Positions 5,437-12,466 of a stretch of DNA of 33,883 nucleotides are shown here, in pieces. The stretch covers positions 1 through 33,883 of the forward strand of contig CAMWVA010000015.1 in the NCBI GenBank assembly GCA_947177575.1, read 5' to 3'. The notes under the pieces were generated by a model. That model made no database searches. It was not told where the DNA came from and saw nothing but the letters and a program-made list of their open reading frames with translations. Within the stretch, counting starts at the first letter, position 1; each line of letters begins with the position of its first letter. The stretch comes from an uncultured Porphyromonadaceae bacterium. GTDB taxonomy: Bacteria > Bacteroidota > Bacteroidia > Bacteroidales > Muribaculaceae. Both the position numbers and the translations under genes were made by a program.

Positions 5437-6849
5437 GTCACGTGTTGCTTCGGGCAGCGTCATCATGTAGTCCCAGGCGGCATCGTGTTCGTAGGGTATG
5501 CGGCCGTCGAGTATGGCTTCTTTGACGGCGTCTTTGAGTGTCTGGATACGTTTACCTGTCTCCACAGAACGTTCAAGACCGAGACGTTCGATGATTTCAT
5601 TACCGTTTATCGGATGTTTCCAGTTGCGTAGGGCGTCAGCATCGTTAATCTGCTCCATACGTTCGCGTAAGGCAGCGAAACCAGCCAGCTGGCGACGTAC
5701 CTTATCGGGATTCTTTGAAGTAATGTCAGCCTCGGCCAGAGTCATAAGGTCGTCAAGTTCGGCACCAGCATCTGTTATGAGACGACGTACACCGCTATCT
5801 GTAACGCCATTATCAGCTACTCCCTGAGGGCGCATGTGCATACCCACGAGTTTGGCTACATACTTCATCTTTTCATTAAGGGGCATTTTCATCTGGCGAA
5901 AGATACGCCCTACCATCTTTTCGCCTACGGTATTGTGATTGTGAAATGTCCAGCCAAGACGTGGGTCATAACGTTTGGTTACAGGCTTTGCTATATCATG
6001 CAGCAGAGCCGCCCAGCGCAGCCACTCGTTATCGCTACGTGCAGCGACTTGATCAAGTACCTGCAGAGTATGTGCAAAATTGTCTTTGTGGCCTCTGCCT
6101 TCTACACTTTCGACACCTTTAAGAGCTATAAGCTGTGGGAAAATGAGTTCAAGTAAGCCCGACATATCAAGCAGGCGCCAACCTACGGAAGGCTTGGAAG
6201 TGCGCATTATTTTGGAAAGCTCGTCGTTGATACGCTCACGCGTTATGATGCTTATACGCTCACGGTTGCGTGAGATGGCCTTGAATGTTTCAGGCACTAT
6301 ATGGAAGCCGAGGCGTGTGGCGAAACGTATGGCCCGCAGCATACGCAGCGGGTCATCGCTGAAGGTTATATCAGGGTCGAGAGGTGTGCGTATCAGACGG
6401 CGGTGCAGATCATCGAGACCGTTAAAAGGGTCTACCAATTCTCCGAAGCGATCTGCATTAAGGCATATAGCCATAGCATTGACTGTAAAGTCACGACGTG
6501 CCTGATCATCTGCCAAAGTGCCATCTTCCACTATAGGATTACGGCTTTCACGCTGATAGGATTCGCGGCGTGCCCCTACAAATTCGAGTTCGAGACCATC
6601 ATGTACCACCTGTGCTGTGCCATAGGTGGCAAATACCGTCAGACGGTTGTGATGTCCGAGAGCTTCCGAGACACGGCGGGCCAGCTCTATGCCGGACCCG
6701 ACGGTGACGAAATCAATATCATCAGAAGGTATGCCCAACAGCAGGTCACGTACAAAACCGCCTACTACATATACTTCACGGCCCATTTTGTCGGCTATGT
6801 CACCGACAAGACGGAATATAGGATTGGAAAGTTGTTCAGAGAGGTTCAT
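5428..6849 (-). CDS. cca: tRNA nucleotidyltransferase (CCA-adding enzyme) with HD domain
   Basis: The enzyme adds or repairs the 3' CCA of tRNA without a template, using CTP and ATP. The 473-residue protein has the class II nucleotidyltransferase head: VVGGFVRDLLLG (residues 28-39), the metal-binding DDID at 43-46, RRDFTVNA (118-125) and DDPLRMLRAIRFA (165-177). An HD domain with H260 and H284-D285 follows. The fold also fits poly(A) polymerase, but full length plus the HD part is the usual Bacteroidales CCA enzyme. It starts 39 bases after the M24 peptidase stop, at the end of the rny-side operon. Its last codons (Asp-Ser-Glu-stop) lie in array 3, so the array has fixed or replaced the original 3' end. 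Confidence 0.93.
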   Translation of the reverse strand: MNLSEQLSNPIFRLVGDIADKMGREVYVVGGFVRDLLLGIPSDDIDFVTVGSGIELARRVSEALGHHNRLTVFATYGTAQVVHDGLELEFVGARRESYQRESRNPIVEDGTLADDQARRDFTVNAMAICLNADRFGELVDPFNGLDDLHRRLIRTPLDPDITFSDDPLRMLRAIRFATRLGFHIVPETFKAISRNRERISIITRERINDELSKIMRTSKPSVGWRLLDMSGLLELIFPQLIALKGVESVEGRGHKDNFAHTLQVLDQVAARSDNEWLRWAALLHDIAKPVTKRYDPRLGWTFHNHNTVGEKMVGRIFRQMKMPLNEKMKYVAKLVGMHMRPQGVADNGVTDSGVRRLITDAGAELDDLMTLAEADITSKNPDKVRRQLAGFAALRERMEQINDADALRNWKHPINGNEIIERLGLERSVETGKRIQTLKDAVKEAILDGRIPYEHDAAWDYMMTLPEATRDSE

Positions 6850-6888
6850 TTATTTTTCGGTTTAGCCCTTCGCCGGGACCACAAGCCG

Positions 6889-8073
6889 TCAGAGTTCCTG
6901 TATTTCCTCCGGGAAAGGTGTAAGACACTCCAGACCCGCAGGACGTACGACATAAGTGTTCTCCACTCCGACAGGTCCTACCGAGGGTATGACAAATTTA
7001 GGCTCTATGGCGATAGTCATAGAGCCCTCCAGAAGGTCCTTGCTGCGTGGTGTAAGTACGGGCTGTTCGTTGAGTTCGATACCCACACCATGACCGATGA
7101 AAGCCGCTTTCTGTTTATGACCCATAAAATAAGCATCGAGACCTTCGGATTTTGCGATTTCCACGGCTACTTCATAGAGACGTGAACATTTCTCGCCCGG
7201 CACACCGATACGTTCAAGTTCGCGCAGTATCTGGCGTGAGCATTCGTGTGCCTTTAGTGCAAGTTCGGGCAGTTCGCCCAGACCCCACACGCGGCTCATA
7301 TCGGTCTGATAACCGTTAAATGAACCGTTCATATCTACCATTACCGTAGTACCAGGTCGTATGGTAGTACCGTTAGCTCCGACCGGCAGTGAGGAATCAG
7401 CTCCGGCACCACCCATTGCAAAATCGTATGGTGTGGGATTGTCAGCATTGTTACCGGCTATGACCGAGCCCATATTTATCTCCATCAGATTGCCGGCAGT
7501 GCGGTAAAAACCAAGACATCCCTCAAGACGTAAGGTACGTTCGATTTCGATCTGAAACTCAACATCGGTCATATCCTTACGGTAAAGCCTGGTGATACGG
7601 TGATAAGCCTGTGCCTGATGCAGACCGTCCTGACGCATTTTCTCAATCTCATAAGGAGTCTTTATCATTCGTGCATGTCGCAGTAGGATTGACGAATCAG
7701 TGATCTGAGCGTCAGGGAAAATCTTACGCAACCGTTCCACATCGCTGTAGAAAAGATCATTGAACTCCAATCCTAACCGAGCCGGAAGCTGATAGTCGTT
7801 ATCTTTAAGCCAGTCAGCTATCTGTTCCGGTTTACGTATGTAGGTAAAATAGTCTGCCTCCTCGAAATCATTAGGACGTATTACAAAGAAATGTAATTCA
7901 CCCTCCAAGGGGAGATATAAGTAACCTCGGAATATACGTCCGCTGAGATAATAGATATTCGTATTGCCGGCTACCAGAAGGGCATCTATTCCCCGGTCAG
8001 CCATCATGGTACGTATACGTTCGGTTCTAAGCCGAAGTTCAGAATCGAAATCGTGAGATATGAAGTGTGTCAT
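6889..8073 (-). CDS. M24 family metallopeptidase (Xaa-Pro aminopeptidase type)
   Basis: A dinuclear-metal aminopeptidase of the pita-bread fold, probably cleaving Xaa-Pro bonds of peptides in the cytoplasm. Of its 394 residues, the first 130 or so form a creatinase N-domain (GIDALLVAGNTNIYYLSG). The catalytic domain keeps all five metal ligands: D247 (VMVDMNG), D258 (QTDMSRVW), H328 (FIGHGVGIELNE), E357 (IAIEPKFV) and E371 (GVENTYVV). The extra His of GHK (H319) fits the prolidase/APP group. It begins 28 bases after gldH. The exact substrate cannot be told from sequence. Confidence 0.92.
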   Translation of the reverse strand: MTHFISHDFDSELRLRTERIRTMMADRGIDALLVAGNTNIYYLSGRIFRGYLYLPLEGELHFFVIRPNDFEEADYFTYIRKPEQIADWLKDNDYQLPARLGLEFNDLFYSDVERLRKIFPDAQITDSSILLRHARMIKTPYEIEKMRQDGLHQAQAYHRITRLYRKDMTDVEFQIEIERTLRLEGCLGFYRTAGNLMEINMGSVIAGNNADNPTPYDFAMGGAGADSSLPVGANGTTIRPGTTVMVDMNGSFNGYQTDMSRVWGLGELPELALKAHECSRQILRELERIGVPGEKCSRLYEVAVEIAKSEGLDAYFMGHKQKAAFIGHGVGIELNEQPVLTPRSKDLLEGSMTIAIEPKFVIPSVGPVGVENTYVVRPAGLECLTPFPEEIQEL

Positions 8074-8101
8074 AACAGAAATGAATGTGTTTTTATCGGT
8101 A

Positions 8102-8680
8102 TTATAATTTTATATGTGGTATGGGAATAACCGATTTTTCTCCTGATCTGCGCAGCAACAGACCTATGTCTATGACTCCGCGTGGTGACGGAGACCCTTC
8201 GGGCAGCGAACAGGTAACGGTATATCCCGGTGGGGGACTAAATCTACGGTGCAGTGTATCGGTCACCTCGTAGACGGCATAACTGCCTCGACCCATCGGT
8301 TTGTGCAACTCATTGAAGAGATAGATTTCCTGCATCCGTGTGCTGGGCACATCAGAAGTATCACATTCCTCGCTAATCGTGAGTGTCAGTACGCTCTGCG
8401 GAGCATCAGCCTTGTATCGCAGACATACCACTACATCATAGACTCCCGGCCATGGATACACCGAATCCGGAGGCAGAGGTGTAAATTCGGCTGACATCAT
8501 AGGCGACCAGCCGGCAGGATCGACTGAAGCAAATTCGGACCATTCCACAGGCGACAGACGGGTACAGGCTGAAGCTGTCAGTAGCACAAAGGTACTAACT
8601 ATGAAATGCCGAGCGACAGATACGCCCGGACGCCGCAGAGCAGCACCCGGACGATACCTGTTATAATCACTGATTCTCAT
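8102..8680 (-). CDS. gldH: GldH-like lipoprotein
   Basis: GldH is a lipoprotein first linked to gliding and type 9 secretion in Flavobacteriia, and it is widely kept in non-gliding Bacteroidales. The chosen start (8680) gives 192 residues. It overlaps the ricT stop by 14 bases, while the longer frame to 8764 would run far into ricT. A basic N-terminus leads into a hydrophobic segment (FIVSTFVLL) and a lipobox with Cys39 (TASAC). The rest is beta-rich, with the segment RMQEIYLFNELHKPMGRGSYAVYEV typical of the family in part (IYLFNELHKPMGRG). Position directly after ricT supports the name. Confidence 0.78.
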   Translation of the reverse strand: MRISDYNRYRPGAALRRPGVSVARHFIVSTFVLLTASACTRLSPVEWSEFASVDPAGWSPMMSAEFTPLPPDSVYPWPGVYDVVVCLRYKADAPQSVLTLTISEECDTSDVPSTRMQEIYLFNELHKPMGRGSYAVYEVTDTLHRRFSPPPGYTVTCSLPEGSPSPRGVIDIGLLLRRSGEKSVIPIPHIKL

Positions 8681-10004
8681 CTGAGGACGGTTTTTGCGGT
8701 CCGCGACGTTGCTGCTGCCGTTGTTTACGCGGAGGCTGCATGTTAGATACCTGCTGTTGCGCATCGCCCTGTGGCTTAGGCTGCCGCTGACGTTGCTGAG
8801 GCTGCTGCCGCTGTTTCTGATTCTGGACGTTTTTAGGCGGTTGCTCGCCCTCAGGCTGACGTGTGGCGGCCTGACGAGTTTTCTTCTTGCGATTCTTGGT
8901 CTTATCGAAGCGAGTCAGCGAGTCCTGTCCTACAATCTCTATGAAACCAGGTTGCGGTTTACTATCGTCAGCTTCTATAGCCAGAGAATCTACCTTGATT
9001 CCTGATTTATTGAGAGCTATAATTTCAAAAGCACGCCGGGCATCGATAGTGACAAGATTGGCCGGTACGTTACGTTCGGTCGAATATGTCACAGTGCGCG
9101 AAAGTATGTCGGGTTTGAAGTAGTAGTACAGAGCATCTTTTGTTTCGAGTACAGCATCTTTCGGCGGCATTTTCTTATGAGACTCTGCGTAGGCATCGAC
9201 TTCAAAATTCAGGCAGCACTTCAGTTTGGCACATTGTCCGGCAAGTTTCTGCGGATTCATCGAAAGGTCCTGCAGACGAGCGGCCCCTGTACCTACCGAC
9301 ACGAAATGAGACATCCATGTGGAGCAGCACAGCGGACGTCCGCATGGTCCGATGCCACCTATACGGCCTGCTTCCTGACGTGCGCCGATTTGTTTCATTT
9401 CGATACGTATCTTGAAAGTATCAGCTAAAATACGTATGAGTTTACGGAAGTCTACCCGCTCGTCGGCTATATAGTAGAAAATAGCTTTGCCGCCGTCACC
9501 CTGAAACTCGACATCTCCTATTTTCATATCGAGTTTCAGTTCCTCGGCTATACGGCGTGACTTAATCATCGTGTCATGTTCGCGGGCGCGGGCTTCTTCA
9601 AATTTCTCGATATCGGTCTGACGTGCTTTGCGGTACACACGTTTCAGCTGTGTTTCGGGCTTGATACCGGCCTTACGCATCTGTATGTCTACAAGCGGGC
9701 CGATCATCTCGACAGTACCCACATCGTGACCCGGCTGTGCTTCGACCACTACCAGATCCCCTATAGCGAGCGGAATACGGTCAGGATTGTTGTAGAACCC
9801 GACGCGGGTATTTTTAAACATGACTTCGACCACATCGTCAGCCTGCGTGTCAGCTATGTCGGCAAGCCAGTCGGTAGCATAGAGCTTGCCTCGCGGTTCG
9901 CGGCGCGAACAGCCTCCGCTCCCGTTGGCAGCGCCTGTACATCCATGTGCGCATGAGGCGCACTTATCGGCCTGTTCCTGCGTATGGTCATTATTCTTAT
10001 CCAT
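8667..10004 (-). CDS. ricT: PSP1-domain protein RicT (YaaT family)
   Basis: In Bacillus, RicT works with RicA and RicF to steer RNase Y maturation of mRNAs. Here it lies 10 bases after rny, so the physical link to RNase Y is kept. The 445-residue protein has a Cys-rich N-terminus (CASCAHGC and GGC, residues 15-32, a possible metal or Fe-S site). The PSP1 core follows (about 40-330, with RIGGIGPCGRPLCCSTWM and CAKLKCCLNFEVDAY). The last 75 or so residues are a Gln/Arg/Lys/Pro low-complexity tail that could bind RNA. The Cys pairs of the core are complete. Confidence 0.93.
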   Translation of the reverse strand: MDKNNDHTQEQADKCASCAHGCTGAANGSGGCSRREPRGKLYATDWLADIADTQADDVVEVMFKNTRVGFYNNPDRIPLAIGDLVVVEAQPGHDVGTVEMIGPLVDIQMRKAGIKPETQLKRVYRKARQTDIEKFEEARAREHDTMIKSRRIAEELKLDMKIGDVEFQGDGGKAIFYYIADERVDFRKLIRILADTFKIRIEMKQIGARQEAGRIGGIGPCGRPLCCSTWMSHFVSVGTGAARLQDLSMNPQKLAGQCAKLKCCLNFEVDAYAESHKKMPPKDAVLETKDALYYYFKPDILSRTVTYSTERNVPANLVTIDARRAFEIIALNKSGIKVDSLAIEADDSKPQPGFIEIVGQDSLTRFDKTKNRKKKTRQAATRQPEGEQPPKNVQNQKQRQQPQQRQRQPKPQGDAQQQVSNMQPPRKQRQQQRRGPQKPSSDENQ

Positions 10005-10014
10005 AGGAAGTGGC

Positions 10015-11571
10015 TTACTTAGCGAAGGCCACGGCGCGAGTCTCGCGTATGACGGTTATCTTGACCTGGCCGGGATAAGTCATCTCGTCCTGTATCTTCT
10101 TGGCAATCTCTGCCGACAGGCGTTCTGTCTCCTCGTCGCTTATCTTATCGGCGCCTACTATGACACGCAGTTCACGGCCGGCCTGTATAGCGTACGTCTT
10201 AAGCACACCGGGGTAGGAGAGAGCCAGCTGTTCGAGGTCGTTGAGGCGTTTGATATAAGCTTCGACAATCTCGCGTCTTGCTCCGGGACGGGCTCCCGAT
10301 ATAGCATCGCATACCTGTACGATAGGTGCTAACAAGGATGTCTGTTCCACTTCGTCATGATGAGCACCTATGGCGTTGCATATCTCGGGTTTCTCCTTGA
10401 ACTTCTCAGCCAGTTTCATACCGAGTATGGCGTGTGGCAGTTCCGGTTCGTCATCAGGCACTTTACCTATGTCATGCAGCAGGCCGGCACGGCGGGCTTT
10501 CTTAGGATTCAGACCAAGTTCCGAAGCCATTACAGCACACAGATTTGCTGTCTCACGCGAGTGCTGAAGCAGATTCTGACCATAAGACGAACGATATTTC
10601 ATTTTGCCCACCATACGTATGAGTTCCGGGTGCAGACCGTGTATACCGAGGTCTATAGCTGTACGCTTGCCAGTCTCGATGATTTCTTCCTCAACCTGTC
10701 GGCGTACTTTAGCTACCACTTCCTCAATGCGAGCCGGATGTATACGTCCGTCTACTACAAGCTGATGCAGAGCCAGACGTGCTATCTCGCGTCGTACGGG
10801 GTCAAAACCGGACAATACGATTGCCTCCGGTGTGTCGTCAACGATAATCTCTATGCCTGTCGCAGCTTCAAGAGCACGTATGTTGCGTCCCTCACGGCCT
10901 ATGATACGTCCTTTGATTTCATCGTTGTCGATATGGAATACAGTCACTGAGTTTTCGACAGCTGTCTCGGTGGCCACACGCTGTATCGACTGTATGACTA
11001 TGCGTTTTGCCTCTTTAGAGGCTGTAAGCTTGGCATCGTCCATAATGTCGTTGATGTAGCCTGCCGCTGCTGTCTTGGCTTCGTCTTTGAGACTTTCCAC
11101 AAGTTTGTCACGTGCTTCTTCGGCTGAAAGACCTGAAATCTTTTCAAGCTGTTCCTGTGCCTGAATTAACAGAGCGTCAGCTTCCGCATGACGGGCTTCG
11201 GCAGATGCCTCGCGATTGTCGAGAGCTGTGGTGCGCTGGTCAAGTTCTTTCTTACGGCGGCTCAGGTCACCCTGCTGCTGATTTAGCTGAAGCTCACGCT
11301 GCCGGTTGCGTGTCTCGGCGCTTTGGAGTTTCTGGTTACGCTGATTAATCTGGCGCTCGGCCTCGGCGAGCAGACGCATCTCCTCTTCCTTAGCTTCGAG
11401 AATCTTCTTTTCTTTGATGACCTCGGCCTCACGTCGAGCTTCGTCAATTATGGTATTGGCGGCTGAGGAGGCATTGCGCCTGCTGGTCCTTAGGGCCATG
11501 ATATATCCGGCGCCACCTCCTAAGAGTGCAAGCACCACCATGGCTACGATCCAGATGGCTATACTATCCAT
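10015..11571 (-). CDS. rny: Ribonuclease Y
   Basis: A membrane-anchored endoribonuclease that starts mRNA decay. The 518-residue protein has the full family layout: an N-terminal transmembrane helix (about 4-26), a long coiled coil rich in Glu, Gln and Arg (about 30-200), a KH domain ([17 protein letters not shown] with [17 protein letters not shown]) and an HD domain with AGLLHDIGK and AHHDEVE. Length equals that of B. subtilis RNase Y (520). It heads the run rny-ricT-gldH-M24-cca, with gaps or overlaps of at most 39 bases. Confidence 0.97.
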   Translation of the reverse strand: MDSIAIWIVAMVVLALLGGGAGYIMALRTSRRNASSAANTIIDEARREAEVIKEKKILEAKEEEMRLLAEAERQINQRNQKLQSAETRNRQRELQLNQQQGDLSRRKKELDQRTTALDNREASAEARHAEADALLIQAQEQLEKISGLSAEEARDKLVESLKDEAKTAAAGYINDIMDDAKLTASKEAKRIVIQSIQRVATETAVENSVTVFHIDNDEIKGRIIGREGRNIRALEAATGIEIIVDDTPEAIVLSGFDPVRREIARLALHQLVVDGRIHPARIEEVVAKVRRQVEEEIIETGKRTAIDLGIHGLHPELIRMVGKMKYRSSYGQNLLQHSRETANLCAVMASELGLNPKKARRAGLLHDIGKVPDDEPELPHAILGMKLAEKFKEKPEICNAIGAHHDEVEQTSLLAPIVQVCDAISGARPGARREIVEAYIKRLNDLEQLALSYPGVLKTYAIQAGRELRVIVGADKISDEETERLSAEIAKKIQDEMTYPGQVKITVIRETRAVAFAK

Positions 11572-11629
11572 TGTGTAGTTGATATAAGTAAATTTAAAAG
11601 TATGATTAGTAAAAGATAAAATTAATATT

Positions 11630-11754
11630 TACACATAACGGTCCGGGCGGAGGGCGCCGTCCCTTCTGCCGCAGACATTAAGTCGCCGTCTGAAGCCTTC
11701 ATGGCATCGCGGCGGACGTCGGTGATGATTGATGAGGATAGGTAGCCGAAGTAT
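11630..11754 (-). ncRNA. ssrS: Candidate structured RNA between zapA and rny (possible 6S RNA)
   Basis: The 183-bp gap between zapA and rny holds a GC-rich island (about 11640-11745) beside an AT-rich stretch (11580-11635). On the minus strand it can form GCCGC/GCGGC, GCC-ATGAA-GGC and AGAC/GTCT hairpins within a GTCCG/CGGAC closing pair. 6S RNA is encoded next to zapA in many bacteria, and I recall it between zapA and rny in Bacteroidales. I could not trace a convincing 6S fold by eye, so this rests mostly on position. It could instead be just the rny leader. Confidence 0.4.
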
Positions 11755-12063
11755 TCAGATTGTATCGCGCATCTTGTCAGTCATGGTATCGAGGCGAGTA
11801 CAGGCTTCTTCAGCCGCAGTGCGAGCGCGGCGCGTGTAGTCTGCCAGTTCGAGATAGTAGGAAGCGAACTGATATGTCACCATTGCCAGCAGTTCACGGT
11901 CCGACTTCTTTGGAAACCTCTGTCTCCATAAATCGTAGAGGTCGGCCACACAGGCCTCTGTGTCGCGTACGAGGTCCTGTCGGTCGAAAGGTACGGTCAG
12001 AGGCAGAACCTCACCGCCTATGTGTATTATCATTCTGACTGTCTTGGAGTCTTTCTTCATCAT
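11755..12063 (-). CDS. zapA: Cell division protein ZapA
   Basis: ZapA bundles FtsZ filaments at the division site. The 102-residue product has the family shape: an N-terminal beta part (VRMIIHIGGEVLPLTV), then helices including AMVTYQFASYYLELA and a C-terminal coiled coil. It starts with two ATGs in a row; either could be used. The upstream coiled-coil gene ends 25 bases before it, so both come from the promoter at 12396-12426. Confidence 0.88.
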   Translation of the reverse strand: MMKKDSKTVRMIIHIGGEVLPLTVPFDRQDLVRDTEACVADLYDLWRQRFPKKSDRELLAMVTYQFASYYLELADYTRRARTAAEEACTRLDTMTDKMRDTI

Positions 12064-12088
12064 CAGCGTCCGCCCCGCTTTGGGGCGT

Positions 12089-12379
12089 TTATTCCTTGAG
12101 CATATTGATGCACAGGTCGAGAGAGCGTATCAAACGGGCTATATGTCGGCGTGTCTCGATTACCGCTTCCGGAGTGTCGGCCAGCCGGTGCGACATTGTC
12201 AGAAACTCGACATCGAGTTCAGCTTTATGAAGCCGTGCCCGTGTCTCGTCGAGCTCCTGCGACAGGTCGTCGTTGAGGCTGCGGAGTCTCGCTATTTCGT
12301 CCAGCATCTCCTGCTGCCGCTGTGCAAGGGTATCAATCTTGTCGTTCAGCTCGGTGAGCGTTTCGAGTAGTTTAGCCAT
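12089..12379 (-). CDS. Small coiled-coil protein upstream of zapA
   Basis: This 96-residue protein starts at MAKLLETLTELN. The longer frame to 12418 would include the promoter and is excluded. Almost the whole chain is predicted coiled coil: heptads in NDKIDTLAQRQQEMLDEI and in NDDLSQELDETRARL. Small coiled-coil genes directly before zapA are common in Bacteroidetes and may be a division partner in the manner of ZapB, but this is inference from context. The 5' leader is only about 10 nt, so initiation is nearly leaderless. Confidence 0.78.
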   Translation of the reverse strand: MAKLLETLTELNDKIDTLAQRQQEMLDEIARLRSLNDDLSQELDETRARLHKAELDVEFLTMSHRLADTPEAVIETRRHIARLIRSLDLCINMLKE

Positions 12380-12395
12380 ATAAGCCAATTTTGCA

Positions 12396-12426
12396 CAAAA
12401 GTAATAAAATATTCCCACCTGAGCAA
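12396..12426 (-). promoter_or_regulatory. Promoter of the coiled-coil gene and zapA
   Basis: Read on the minus strand, TTG (12424-12426) and TACTTTTG (12396-12403) are separated by 20 nt. The predicted start of transcription is near 12390, about 10 nt before the ATG at 12379. Confidence 0.72.
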
Positions 12427-12466
12427 ATATGCCGCTTGTGCCGTCATTATGGCAGGTAGGGAGGGC

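Noticed and set aside
8681-8764. Longer start for gldH
   Set aside because: It would overlap the ricT coding region by nearly 100 bases and move the signal peptide far from the N-terminus.
12380-12418. Longer start for the coiled-coil gene before zapA
   Set aside because: The added codons cover the promoter (12396-12426), so they cannot be in the message.
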